The notes below the pieces were generated by a model that did no database searches, was not told where the DNA came from, and saw only the letters and a list, made by a program, of their open reading frames with translations. The position numbers and the translations under genes are program-made. Below, piece after piece: positions 1 to 8,395 of a DNA stretch of 64,000 nt. Where the stretch lies: NCBI GenBank assembly GCA_965219405.1, contig OZ244736.1, positions 1,488,001 to 1,552,000 of the forward strand, given 5' to 3'. Numbering within the stretch: the first letter of the stretch is position 1; each line of letters starts with the position of its first letter. The DNA is from VXMO01 sp965219405. GTDB lineage: Bacteria > Chloroflexota > Dehalococcoidia > UBA6926.

Positions 1-569
1 AAGAGCCAATCCTGGAGCGGGACGTGGATGCATTCCTCGGCGCGGACGCCCTTGGGCGGGGCCTGCGCGCTGGCATGGTCGGCATCCTCCTGGTTGCTCT
101 GTTCATGGTGCTCTACTACCGCATGAACGGCGTCGTGGCGGCCACCGCGCTCATTATCTACGCTATCCTTGTCCTCGGCACGTTCAAGTCGATTCCCGTT
201 GTCCTAACTCTCTCCGGCCTTGCGGCATTCGTCCTCTCATTTGGCTTTGCCGTGGACGCCAACGTCCTGATATTCGAGCGAATGAAAGAGGAACTGCGGG
301 CAGGCCGCAGCATGGGTTCAGCGATCGATATCGGATTCAATCGTGCCTGGCCTGCCATCAGGGACGGCAACTTTACGACCCTAATCATCGCAGCCATCCT
401 CTTCTGGTTCGGCGAACGGCTCGGCGCGAGCCTTGTGCAGGGCTTTGCCCTGACACTGGCCATTGGCATCGTGCTCAGCATGTTCAGCGCGCTGGTCATC
501 ACGCGCCGCCTGCTGCAACTTGTGACCAACTTTGAGCCGCTCCGCAAGACGAGGTTCTATATTCCGTAA
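1..569 (+). CDS. secD: Protein translocase subunit SecD, C-terminal part (cut by window edge)
   Basis: This is the C-terminal membrane half of SecD, which with SecF helps the SecYEG translocon move proteins outward using the proton gradient. The frame is open from base 3, so the gene begins outside the window; a GTG at 24 is internal. The visible part has the SecD signature LGADALGRGLRAG, hydrophobic segments, and the conserved stretch FAVDANVLIFERMKEEL. It ends 13 bases before secF, the usual secDF order. Identity is secure; the missing N-terminus holds the periplasmic domain. Confidence 0.95.
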   Translation, partial: EPILERDVDAFLGADALGRGLRAGMVGILLVALFMVLYYRMNGVVAATALIIYAILVLGTFKSIPVVLTLSGLAAFVLSFGFAVDANVLIFERMKEELRAGRSMGSAIDIGFNRAWPAIRDGNFTTLIIAAILFWFGERLGASLVQGFALTLAIGIVLSMFSALVITRRLLQLVTNFEPLRKTRFYIP

Positions 570-582
570 GGGGAAACCGAGA

Positions 583-1551
583 ATGATCAACTTTGCGAAA
601 TACAGGGCAACGTATTTCCTCTTCTCGCTCACAGTTATTGCGGCGGGGCTGGCCGCGTTGTTCCTCGGCCCCGGCCTGAGCTTCAGCATTGAGTTCAGCA
701 GCGGCGCCGCCGTGGACGCCACATTTGTCAGTGCGACGGAGCAGAACCTCGTCGATGAGGCCATCGAGTCGTTGGGATATGAAGGCGCGGTGGTGCAGGG
801 GTTCGGCGACCGCGAGTATTTCCTGCGGCTGCCGTTGGCGGAGGCGTCGGAACGTCAGCAGCTGGACGTGCGCAATGCGCTGGAGGAATATGCCGGGCCG
901 CTGCAGGGCTACAGCTTTGACCTCGTTTCACCCGCCGTTGCCCGCGAGACGGTGCGGAACGGTTTGTTCGCGGTCCTGATTGCCGTCGTAGGCATCCTCG
1001 GCTACATCGTCTATGCCTTTCGCAGCATCCGCCACCCGTTCCGCTACGGCATCGCAGCCATCATCGCCCTTGTGCATGACATTGCCGTTGCATTTGCCAT
1101 GGCGGGACTGTTCATGCTCATCGGCTCGCAGTGGCTCCATCTTGAAATCAGCAGCATGTTCCTCGTTGGCGTGCTGACCCTGCTCGGCTACAGCATTAAC
1201 GACACCATCGTCATCTTTGACCGCATCCGTGAGAACATCCTGCGCGATACGAACCGCGACATCGTCGCCACAACCAATTACTCGATCATGGAGAGCATGG
1301 GGCGCTCCATCAACACGAGCTTCACGACGCTCGTCGTCTTGTTGGCTCTGTTCCTGCTCGGCCCGACGACGATCCGCGATTTCCTCTTCGTCATGATTAT
1401 CGGTGTCGTGTCCGGAACCTACAGCTCCATCTTCACCGCCTCACAGGTCATCGTCTCGTGGGAGACACGGAGCTTTGGAAATATCCCGTTTATCGGCGGT
1501 GGGCGCGGCGGCTCGACTCCCTCAGCGGCCCCATCGCCTAGCGCAACCTAG
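583..1551 (+). CDS. secF: Protein translocase subunit SecF
   Basis: SecF, partner of SecD in the accessory complex of the Sec translocon in the cytoplasmic membrane (322 aa, normal length). An N-terminal membrane segment (residues about 10-32) is followed by a periplasmic domain and a block of five membrane segments. The conserved motif GYSINDTIVIFDRIREN lies near residues 205-221. The ATG at 583 is chosen because AAGGGG precedes it and it gives the typical short MINFAKYR start; an upstream TTG at 532 would overlap secD. The last 20 residues are Gly/Ser/Pro rich. Confidence 0.96.
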   Translation: MINFAKYRATYFLFSLTVIAAGLAALFLGPGLSFSIEFSSGAAVDATFVSATEQNLVDEAIESLGYEGAVVQGFGDREYFLRLPLAEASERQQLDVRNALEEYAGPLQGYSFDLVSPAVARETVRNGLFAVLIAVVGILGYIVYAFRSIRHPFRYGIAAIIALVHDIAVAFAMAGLFMLIGSQWLHLEISSMFLVGVLTLLGYSINDTIVIFDRIRENILRDTNRDIVATTNYSIMESMGRSINTSFTTLVVLLALFLLGPTTIRDFLFVMIIGVVSGTYSSIFTASQVIVSWETRSFGNIPFIGGGRGGSTPSAAPSPSAT

Positions 1552-1593
1552 CGAGCGGACAATAGCGAGGGCAGGGCGTTCACGGAGGAGACC

Positions 1594-2388
1594 ATGCCCG
1601 TCACGACTGAACGCATCACCATCGATAGCGACGGCATCGAGCTGGTCGGGGCAATCTCGTTACCGGACGGGCAGGGGCCGCATCCGGCGGTGGTTCTCTG
1701 CCATGGGATGCCCGCAGCCCGACCCACTCCGACCTCTGACATCACGCTTTCCGCGCCGACAGATGACGGTCTGACATACGCCGAGATTGCTGAGCTATGC
1801 GCCCACCGCGGCCTCGCCGCCGTCATCTTCAACTTCCGCGGTACAGGTGAGAGTGGCGGCAATTTCCACCCGCTTGGATGGGCGCAGGATCTTGAGGCCG
1901 TCCTGTCATGGGTGTGGGAACGTCCCGAGGTGGACATCGACCGCATCGGCGTGCTCGGCTCAAGCATGGGCGCCCGCGTGGCGATTCACGTGGCGGCGCG
2001 CAGGCCGGAAGTTGCTGCCGTCCTCTCCTTTGCCTCACCCGCCCGTTCGCAGTGGAGCCGCTCACCGGAAGAGATGGTGCAGAACGCGCGAGACGTTGGC
2101 ATCATCCGCGACCCGGATTTTCCGTCTTCGGCAGAACGATGGGCCGATGAATACCGGGAGATGGACGTGACGCAGTCCGTTAGTCGCGTCGCTCCGCGTC
2201 CTTTACTGCTGATGCACGGCGACGCCGATGATGTCGTGCCGCCGGATGACGCTCACGCGCTGTTGGCGGCATCTGATCAATCCACGACGGAGTTGATGAT
2301 GCTGCCGGGGGCGGGCCATCGATTCCGCAGCAATGTGGAGGCGGTGGACATCGCCGTCAACTGGCTCGTTGAGATACTCAAGACGTGA
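1594..2388 (+). CDS. Alpha/beta hydrolase
   Basis: Soluble alpha/beta hydrolase of 264 aa with a good GGAGGAG ribosome site. The nucleophile elbow GSSMG places the catalytic serine at residue 124. The acid is probably in HGDADDVVPP (about residue 210) and the histidine in GAGHRF near residue 245. An oxyanion-side HGMP motif is at about residue 37. The type resembles dienelactone hydrolase or acyl-peptidase-like esterases, but the substrate cannot be read from sequence. It follows secDF by 42 bases and may be cotranscribed. Confidence 0.85.
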   Translation: MPVTTERITIDSDGIELVGAISLPDGQGPHPAVVLCHGMPAARPTPTSDITLSAPTDDGLTYAEIAELCAHRGLAAVIFNFRGTGESGGNFHPLGWAQDLEAVLSWVWERPEVDIDRIGVLGSSMGARVAIHVAARRPEVAAVLSFASPARSQWSRSPEEMVQNARDVGIIRDPDFPSSAERWADEYREMDVTQSVSRVAPRPLLLMHGDADDVVPPDDAHALLAASDQSTTELMMLPGAGHRFRSNVEAVDIAVNWLVEILKT

Positions 2389-2442
2389 CTTCACGTCGAA
2401 CCCCCCACAAACGGGAATCCGTCCCGTATTGAGCTTTAAGCC

Positions 2443-3081
2443 ATGACCGGCATCATTGAATCCCTCGGCGGCTGGATCCAGGAAGTCATTCTTGCCATCG
2501 GCTACCCCGGGATAGTCGTTCTCATGGCCGCGGAAAACATCTTTCCACCTGTGCCGTCCGAGTTCGTTCTCCCGTTCGCCGGTGGGCTGTCTGCGAGAGA
2601 CGAACTGAATTTCTGGGGAGTTGTTGCCGCCGGCACGGCAGGCTCCGTCATTGGCGCAATGGTTCTTTATGCTGTCGGATACTTCGCCCGGGAAGCGGGA
2701 ATACGTCGTATTGTCGCCAGGTATGGAAAATACGCCTTAATCTCCGAGAACGACCTTGATCGTGCAACTGCCTGGTTTGAACGCTACGGTGAGGCAGCCA
2801 TCGTCTTTGGACGGCTAATCCCCATTATTCGCAGTGTGATTTCAATTCCGGCGGGTTATACCCGTATGAATATCGCTAAATTTCTCCTCTTTACAACCCT
2901 CGGGACATTCATCTGGAGCTTGTTACAGGTCTATATCGGCTGGGTGCTGGGTGAGAACTGGGAGAGGATCACGGAGATTACAGGCCCCTATCAAAACGCT
3001 ACGCTGTTACTGATGGCGGCGGCTGTCGTTGGCTTCTTCGGCTGGCGCGCGTTCAAGTGGAGGAGACGCAGAAGTGATTAG
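2443..3081 (+). CDS. DedA family membrane protein (SNARE-associated/VTT domain)
   Basis: A 212-aa integral membrane protein of the DedA family, implicated in lipid scrambling, membrane homeostasis and undecaprenyl-phosphate recycling. Family features visible are the early re-entrant segment with ENIFPPVPSE (residues about 28-37), the GxxxG-rich helix after it, and the motif FGRLIPIIRSVISIPAGYTRM near residues 124-144, which carries the conserved arginines. The C-terminus is a membrane helix ending in a basic RRRR tail. It overlaps the next small gene by 8 bases. Confidence 0.9.
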   Translation: MTGIIESLGGWIQEVILAIGYPGIVVLMAAENIFPPVPSEFVLPFAGGLSARDELNFWGVVAAGTAGSVIGAMVLYAVGYFAREAGIRRIVARYGKYALISENDLDRATAWFERYGEAAIVFGRLIPIIRSVISIPAGYTRMNIAKFLLFTTLGTFIWSLLQVYIGWVLGENWERITEITGPYQNATLLLMAAAVVGFFGWRAFKWRRRRSD

Positions 3082-3226
3082 ACAAGTGCTTGTCCTAGTC
3101 TTCGGGATGCTCATCGGCATCGTTCTGGCGTCGTCCATGTGGCCCAAGAACCGCAGCCCACTCATCCAGTTCAACGCCAGGGGTCTGGTGAGAATCGTCG
3201 TAAATCGGCCGGGTAGCGATGAGTGA
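3074..3226 (+). CDS. Small single-span membrane protein
   Basis: A 50-aa protein of unknown function. GTG at 3074 is preferred because GGAGGAG lies just upstream, inside the end of the DedA gene. An N-terminal hydrophobic segment (VLVLVFGMLIGIVLASS) is followed by a short basic tail. It overlaps both neighbours by a few bases, which argues for translational coupling and that it is real. No family recognised. Confidence 0.55.
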   Translation: MIRQVLVLVFGMLIGIVLASSMWPKNRSPLIQFNARGLVRIVVNRPGSDE

Positions 3227-3642
3227 GAATACTGGCTCTTCTTGTTGTGATGGTCGGCGTGGCGCTGGGCGCCATCGCCTGTTCCGCGGATGAAACCGCC
3301 CTTACTTGCGATGATGGTGAGATTTGGACTGAATACCAGGTCTTTATGGGACGCAACAGCGGGGACACAGAAGTTGTCACGGATGAGGCATGGAGAGGTT
3401 TTTTGGCCGCCGAGGTCACGCCTAGATTCCCGGACGGCCTGACCGTGCTGGACGCGAACGGGCAGTGGCGGGGCGACGACGATGTCATTCTGCGTGAGCG
3501 GAGTAAGGTGTTGCTGATTCTTGCGCCGCAGGACGGGGACGCCCGCGAACGCATCGAGGAGGTTGCCGACGCCTACACCTCCAGATTCCGGCAGGACTCT
3601 GTGCTGATCACAACGAAAGATAGCTGCGTCACGTTCTCGTAG
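3223..3642 (+). CDS. Putative lipoprotein, small
   Basis: A 139-aa exported protein starting at GTG, overlapping the previous stop by 4 bases. The first 20 residues form a signal peptide ending in a lipobox-like LGAIAC, so Cys20 is the probable lipidated residue. The remainder is acidic, with a further cysteine pair (TCDDGE near residue 28 and DSCVTF at the C-terminus) that could form a disulphide. The family is not recognised. Its placement after DedA suggests an envelope role, an inference only. Confidence 0.6.
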   Translation: MRILALLVVMVGVALGAIACSADETALTCDDGEIWTEYQVFMGRNSGDTEVVTDEAWRGFLAAEVTPRFPDGLTVLDANGQWRGDDDVILRERSKVLLILAPQDGDARERIEEVADAYTSRFRQDSVLITTKDSCVTFS

Positions 3643-3655
3643 CGGCGCGGCATCG

Positions 3656-3678
3656 ACCGCTCTCTGATCGAGCGCGGT
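3656..3678. terminator. Hairpin between convergent genes, possible bidirectional terminator
   Basis: ACCGCTC pairs with GAGCG(C)GGT, leaving one bulged C and a 7-nt loop. It sits in the 50-base gap between the convergent lipoprotein and malic-enzyme genes. No U-run follows on either strand, so the terminator role is inferred from position. Confidence 0.3.
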
Positions 3679-3692
3679 TCTGCGAGGTGTGA

Positions 3693-5156
3693 TCAGCGGG
3701 TGAGCGGGGAAAGATCCGGCATGTGCTCCCCGGTGTGGCTTCGCGAGCGCCGCGCAACACCGGTCCGAAGCGCCGCCTTGCTGACAGCCCGTGATACTGC
3801 TGTCACCACTCGTGAATTGAAGAGGCTCGGGATGATGTTCTCCTCGCTCAGTTCACGGTTTGAGACAACGGCGGCGAGAGCCTGCGCAGCCGCCATCTTC
3901 ATCTCCTCATTGATGGTCCGTGCGCGGACATCCAATACCCCGCGAAAGAGGCCGGGGAAGCAGAGAGCATTGTTGATCTGATTCGGGTAGTCCGAACGCC
4001 CCGTTGCCACTACGCGCACGTATCGATGCGCCTCCTCGGGAGACACCTCGGGGTCGGGGTTGGCCAATGCAAAGACGATGCCGTCGCTGTTCATGCGGGC
4101 CAGATCCTCAGGCTCGATGACTCCCGGCCCGGACAATCCAATGAAAAGGTCTGAATCATTCAGCCCCGCGCGGATATCACCGGCGAAGTTGCGCGGATTC
4201 GTGTTCTCCGCAAGCCACATCTTGCCCGAGTTGCCCTCAATGTCGCCGCGATCACGGTGAATCGCTCCCTGCCGATCGAACACGATGATATCTCGGAGAC
4301 CCGCCGCGACGAGCATCCGTGTCGTCGCCACGCCGCTCGCTCCGGCGCCGGTCATGACGGCACGAATCTTACCGATATCCTTGCCAACGACCTTGAGGGC
4401 GTTGATCAATGCCGCGGTAACGACGACGGCGGTGCCGTGTTGGTCGTCATGGAACACCGGGATGTCCAACTCTTCCCTCAGGCGTTCTTCAATCTCAAAG
4501 CAGCGGGGGGCGGAGATGTCCTCCAGGTTGATGCCGCCGAAGCCGACGGACAACGCCTTGACCGTCTCCACAATCTGATCCGGGTCACTGGTGTCCAGGC
4601 AGATCGGCCACGCGTCCACGTCCGCCAACTCCTTGAACAGGATTGCCTTGCCTTCCATGACGGGCAGGGCGGCCTCAGGGCCGATGTTGCCGAGGCCCAG
4701 CACCGCTGTCCCGTCCGAGACGACGGCAACGGTGTTTGCCTTGGATGTAAGCGACCACACGGACTCAGGATTCTCGCCGATGAACGAGGCGACGCGCCCC
4801 ACCCCCGGCGTGTAGACCTGCGAGAGATCACGGTGGTTCTCAACAGGCGTGCGCGTGTGCATCTCAATCTTGCCGCCCGTGTGGACCAGGAACGAGGGGT
4901 CTGTGAACGCGACGATCTTTGCGCCTGCCTTACGGAGCGCCCTCGCCACGCGCTGTCCATGCTCCATATTCATCACGCCGATGGTGAGATCACGGACGAT
5001 ACGCTTGCCGCGCGTTCGGACGAGATCGACAGCTGTGATGTCGGCCTCGTTGTCGCCAACGGTGGTCGTGATCATGCCGAGCATGCCGACCTTGTTTGGA
5101 TACTCAAGGCGAATGGTGACGGTATACCCGTACTCGGGATAATCGGTTGAGACCAC
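3693..5156 (-). CDS. NAD(P)-dependent malic enzyme with N-terminal ACT domain
   Basis: Oxidative decarboxylation of malate to pyruvate (487 aa). Residues about 10-85 form an ACT-like regulatory domain (LEYPNKVGMLGMI). The malic N-terminal domain follows with the tyrosine motif YTPGVGRV, the lysine motif GKAILFKELADVDAWP and the metal site DDQHGTAVVV. The NAD-binding domain has GAGASGVA. A GTG at 5156 is preferred over TTG at 5192 because GGGGAGG lies five bases before it. The ACT domain suggests allosteric control by a small ligand. It contributes to pyruvate/malate exchange with the mdh and transcarboxylase genes later in the window. Confidence 0.92.
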   Translation of the reverse strand: MVSTDYPEYGYTVTIRLEYPNKVGMLGMITTTVGDNEADITAVDLVRTRGKRIVRDLTIGVMNMEHGQRVARALRKAGAKIVAFTDPSFLVHTGGKIEMHTRTPVENHRDLSQVYTPGVGRVASFIGENPESVWSLTSKANTVAVVSDGTAVLGLGNIGPEAALPVMEGKAILFKELADVDAWPICLDTSDPDQIVETVKALSVGFGGINLEDISAPRCFEIEERLREELDIPVFHDDQHGTAVVVTAALINALKVVGKDIGKIRAVMTGAGASGVATTRMLVAAGLRDIIVFDRQGAIHRDRGDIEGNSGKMWLAENTNPRNFAGDIRAGLNDSDLFIGLSGPGVIEPEDLARMNSDGIVFALANPDPEVSPEEAHRYVRVVATGRSDYPNQINNALCFPGLFRGVLDVRARTINEEMKMAAAQALAAVVSNRELSEENIIPSLFNSRVVTAVSRAVSKAALRTGVARRSRSHTGEHMPDLSPLTR

Positions 5157-5271
5157 AGGCACCTCCCCACAGGCGCTACGAGCCTTGAGCAATCAGTATA
5201 GCCGCCCACGCCCTAAAACGTCATTGCCAAACGCAAAGATTGTGGCCTCATTTGTGGAGGCGAACCTCCGT

Positions 5272-6441
5272 TCAGTCTCCGAACACCACCGTCTGCGCCG
5301 CGTCTGCGCTCATCTTGACCAGCTCGTCTACGTCCAGAGCGGCTTCCATACGCTCCGCCTCGACGACGGAAGACCGTAGAACCGGATGCCGCGGCACGAA
5401 AAGTGAGCAGCAATCCTCGTCCGGCAAGATGGAGATGTCGAAAGTCCCAAGCCGCCGCGCCTCGGTGACAATCTCCTGCTTGTCCATGCCAATCAGCGGA
5501 CGCAAAACGGGCATCGTTGCCACAGCGTCGATTGAGGCGATGTTTTCCACGGTCTGGCTGGCAACCTGCCCAATGCTCTCACCGGTCGCGAGCGCCAACG
5601 CGCCGACACGCTTTGCCATCTCCTCCGCTACGCGGACCATAAAGCGCCTGTAGGCGACAACCCGGTACGCCGGATTGACCGCCGCGACGATCTGCCGCTG
5701 CGCGTCTGCGAACGGAACGAGGTGAAGCCGTGATCCGAACTGTGATTCGTCCAACACACGCACGAGGTCTCGCGCCTTGTCCCGCGATGAACCGTCCACG
5801 AGCGGGAAACTGTGGAAGTGTACAAAGTCCACCGTGCACCCACGTCGGAACATGCGCGCCGCAGCGACCGGTGAATCGATTCCTCCGGACAACAGCGCCA
5901 TAACGTGGCCGGAACTCCCAACCGGCAGACCGCCTGCGCCGGGAACGGACTCCACGTAGACGAACGCGCCCCTCTCTCGCACGTCAACGCGCAGATCGAT
6001 GTCCGCCCCGCGCAGCTTGACCGCTGCTCCCGTCTCCTCTTGCACAAGAGTGCCGATCTGCCTGTTCAAGTCGCCGGAGGTCAACGGATAGCGCTTGTCT
6101 GAGCGCGATGCCGAAACGCGAAAGGTTTTCGCGCCATTCCACTCGGCGCGAATGATGTCCCTGACGCCTCCGATGATCTCGTCATACGCCAGGCCGGTCC
6201 GCAGCGCCGGGGCGATGCGGGCGATTCCATAGACGCGTGAAAGGGCGCTCAGGGCAGGGGAGGTATCGGAACCGTCCGGTAAATCCACACGAATCTGGCT
6301 GCGTTCTTGCCGAACGGGATGATCCATTCCGGCCCGCGCCAGCGCCTTGCGCACGTTGGTGGCCAACGCGCCGATGAACACGCCGCGGTTCTTCCCCTTG
6401 AGCGCCACCTCGTGGTAGCGAATCAGTAGATGTCTTGACAT
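5272..6441 (-). CDS. thiI: tRNA uracil 4-sulfurtransferase ThiI (no rhodanese domain)
   Basis: Cytoplasmic ATP-dependent enzyme that thiolates U8 of tRNA and supplies sulfur for thiamine thiazole synthesis in some bacteria. It has 389 aa: an N-terminal ferredoxin-like region, a THUMP domain (about 60-165), and a PP-loop ATPase with SGGIDS at 185-190. Near the C-terminus is DEDCCSLFVPRHP. The C-terminal rhodanese domain of the E. coli enzyme is absent, as in the short form known from Bacillus and archaea. The ATG at 6441 gives the family start MSRHLLIRYHEVALKGKNR. Confidence 0.95.
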   Translation of the reverse strand: MSRHLLIRYHEVALKGKNRGVFIGALATNVRKALARAGMDHPVRQERSQIRVDLPDGSDTSPALSALSRVYGIARIAPALRTGLAYDEIIGGVRDIIRAEWNGAKTFRVSASRSDKRYPLTSGDLNRQIGTLVQEETGAAVKLRGADIDLRVDVRERGAFVYVESVPGAGGLPVGSSGHVMALLSGGIDSPVAAARMFRRGCTVDFVHFHSFPLVDGSSRDKARDLVRVLDESQFGSRLHLVPFADAQRQIVAAVNPAYRVVAYRRFMVRVAEEMAKRVGALALATGESIGQVASQTVENIASIDAVATMPVLRPLIGMDKQEIVTEARRLGTFDISILPDEDCCSLFVPRHPVLRSSVVEAERMEAALDVDELVKMSADAAQTVVFGD

Positions 6442-6515
6442 TCGTCTTGCGCCATTCCGTATTGCATGATTGCCTATCAATACTAACGTGGTCGAAGCAG
6501 GGCACGCCTCTCTCC

Positions 6516-6545
6516 TTGACATGCAATTGAACGGCGGCGTACAGT
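6516..6545 (+). promoter_or_regulatory. Predicted sigma-70-type promoter for the YHS-like gene
   Basis: TTGACA at 6516-6521 and TACAGT at 6540-6545, separated by 18 bases, lie 48 bases before the start of the small gene at 6593. The -35 box is a perfect consensus match. Confidence 0.55.
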
Positions 6546-6592
6546 CGGCATGAATTATTGCCCTGAACACGCAGAAAGTGGGGGAGTGGGAG

Positions 6593-6796
6593 ATGCCTGA
6601 TACAGATCCTGTTACCGGGTACGAATTTTCCGACAGCGAGGTTACGGAGATCGACAACGGCAACAACCGCGCCGGGACGAAGTTCCGGCACGATGGCAAG
6701 TGGTACTACTTCAAGAGCCTGTCTGAGCGACAGAAGTTTATTGGCAACCCCGAGGCGTATCTCGGCGGCGGCGAGGATTCTGACAGCAACGACTAG
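6593..6796 (+). CDS. YHS-like small protein lacking the usual cysteines
   Basis: A 67-aa acidic protein. The C-terminal half (GKWYYFKSLSERQKFIGNP) resembles a YHS domain, in which a YYFCSxxCKxxF core is followed by NPxxY. Here both metal-binding cysteines are replaced, so metal binding as in classical YHS proteins is unlikely. ATG at 6593 has a strong GGGGGAG site 6-7 bases upstream. It is divergent from thiI, with a good promoter between them. Function unknown. Confidence 0.7.
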   Translation: MPDTDPVTGYEFSDSEVTEIDNGNNRAGTKFRHDGKWYYFKSLSERQKFIGNPEAYLGGGEDSDSND

Positions 6797-6802
6797 GCGC
6801 GC

Positions 6803-8266
6803 TCACGCTGCGGGTGCAGGCACAAGTTCATCAACAAGGTCCCAATAGGCTTCCGCCAGCGACGGATCCCGATCATTTAGGTAATCGCCGAGCGTAGGAA
6901 CTATCACCACGTTCGGCGTGATTCCTGTCTCCTGGATTTGACGCCCTGACGGCGTGTGCCAGTTTGAGACGGTCACATACAACGCGGAGCCGTCACTCAG
7001 TTCCTGGAATGCCTGCACGCTGCCCTTGCCATATGTCCGCGTGCCATACACCGTAGCGCGGTCATGATCCTGCAACGCTCCGGCCACGACCTCAGACGCG
7101 CTGGCTGAGAACCCGTTGACCAGTACGGCAAGGGGCAGTTCATAGGCCTGCCCGTCCTCGTCAACTTCCCATTCGATGCGGCGGCCCTCGCGCGTTAGCT
7201 CATACATCGCGAGTCCCTCAGGCACGAATTCCCCGATAATGCTGACGGCGCCGGACAGTGAGCCGCCCGGATTTGAGCGAACATCCAGGATGAGCGCCTC
7301 GATGTCTCGTTCGAGCAGCGTGCCGAGCGCCTCATTGAAATCATCACCGGTTTCCCGGTGAAAGCGTTCGACCCGTATGTAGCCAATCGGCGGTCGTTCT
7401 GAACCCTCGCCAAAGATTCGCGTCTCAAGGGACGTTGGAACTACTCCGCGCACCACCGTGACGCTCATCTGGGCGCTGGGATCGTCCCATGGCCGCCGGA
7501 TTTCAAGCACAACCTCCGTGCCGCTCTCGCCCTTGACGATCTCCACGAGCTCGTCGACGTCCATCTCCGTCACGTCTACGCCGTTCACGGAGACGATGCC
7601 GTCGCCCGCCTGCAGTCCGGCCGCCTCCGCGGGTCCGCCAATGAACACGTCTGAGATAATGTTAATCTCGTCCGTGGTTCCAACCCGCGCCCCGATACCC
7701 TCATACGAGCTCTCCGCAAAGAACTCCTGGGCGTTCTCATACTGTCCGGCATCAAGAAACGTCAGGGCAGGGTCCTCGCCGCGCACGAACAGCCCCCGTC
7801 GGGCGGCTTCCGTGACTGCCTCGAATGGCGCGTCGGGATAATCTCGACGCAGGATCTGCATCGCGCGCCAGATGTCCTCGAGCCCGGGCGGCACAGAGGA
7901 CGGCGCTTCCTCGTCGAAAATTTCCACTTCGGACAGGATGCGGTCGGCTGTATTGAAGCCCCGCTCGCCGGAGGCCGCAATGGACATGAAGTAGATGGTG
8001 CGGTCGATGTCGTCCTGGTCGGGACGAAGTGGAATACCGGTGGTCTCTTCAAAGACACGTATCGCCTCTGTGAGAATGCCGAAGTTTCCCGGGCCGCCGA
8101 ACGATACCCGTTCGGCGCTTGGCGCAACGAACGTCTCACGCACGCCCGCAACCAGGACAATGAAGGTTAGGAGCAAGGCCAGCCCGACCGTGAACGACAG
8201 CGCACGGCCCGGGTTCAGTCGAGGCTCAGTACGACGCTCTTCGGGTTCGGGTTGATAGAGATTCAT
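6803..8266 (-). CDS. Carboxyl-terminal processing protease (S41 family, CtpA type)
   Basis: Membrane-anchored serine protease of 487 aa. A cytoplasmic tail is followed by one membrane helix (about 22-42). A PDZ domain follows (about 195-265, with GGPAEAAGLQAGDGIVSVNG). The S41 core has LDVRSNPGGSL, the catalytic serine in NGFSASASEV and the lysine in TYGKGSVQ. The dyad is intact, so it should degrade or trim envelope proteins from their C-termini. Its 3' end is six bases from the convergent YHS-like gene. Confidence 0.94.
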   Translation of the reverse strand: MNLYQPEPEERRTEPRLNPGRALSFTVGLALLLTFIVLVAGVRETFVAPSAERVSFGGPGNFGILTEAIRVFEETTGIPLRPDQDDIDRTIYFMSIAASGERGFNTADRILSEVEIFDEEAPSSVPPGLEDIWRAMQILRRDYPDAPFEAVTEAARRGLFVRGEDPALTFLDAGQYENAQEFFAESSYEGIGARVGTTDEINIISDVFIGGPAEAAGLQAGDGIVSVNGVDVTEMDVDELVEIVKGESGTEVVLEIRRPWDDPSAQMSVTVVRGVVPTSLETRIFGEGSERPPIGYIRVERFHRETGDDFNEALGTLLERDIEALILDVRSNPGGSLSGAVSIIGEFVPEGLAMYELTREGRRIEWEVDEDGQAYELPLAVLVNGFSASASEVVAGALQDHDRATVYGTRTYGKGSVQAFQELSDGSALYVTVSNWHTPSGRQIQETGITPNVVIVPTLGDYLNDRDPSLAEAYWDLVDELVPAPAA

Positions 8267-8395
8267 GACCTGACCTCATTCTACGCGTGTCGCATAGTGA
8301 CACCCGTGAGGTGGGTTCGACACGTTTGCATCGTATACTTGAACGCACAACGACCCTTGACGGTTTCCCGTCACGAGCGATTTACGCGGAGGCAG

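Noticed and set aside
4257..5150. A 297-codon open frame antisense to malic enzyme
   Set aside because: It covers the catalytic part of the malic enzyme gene on the other strand and has no family features.
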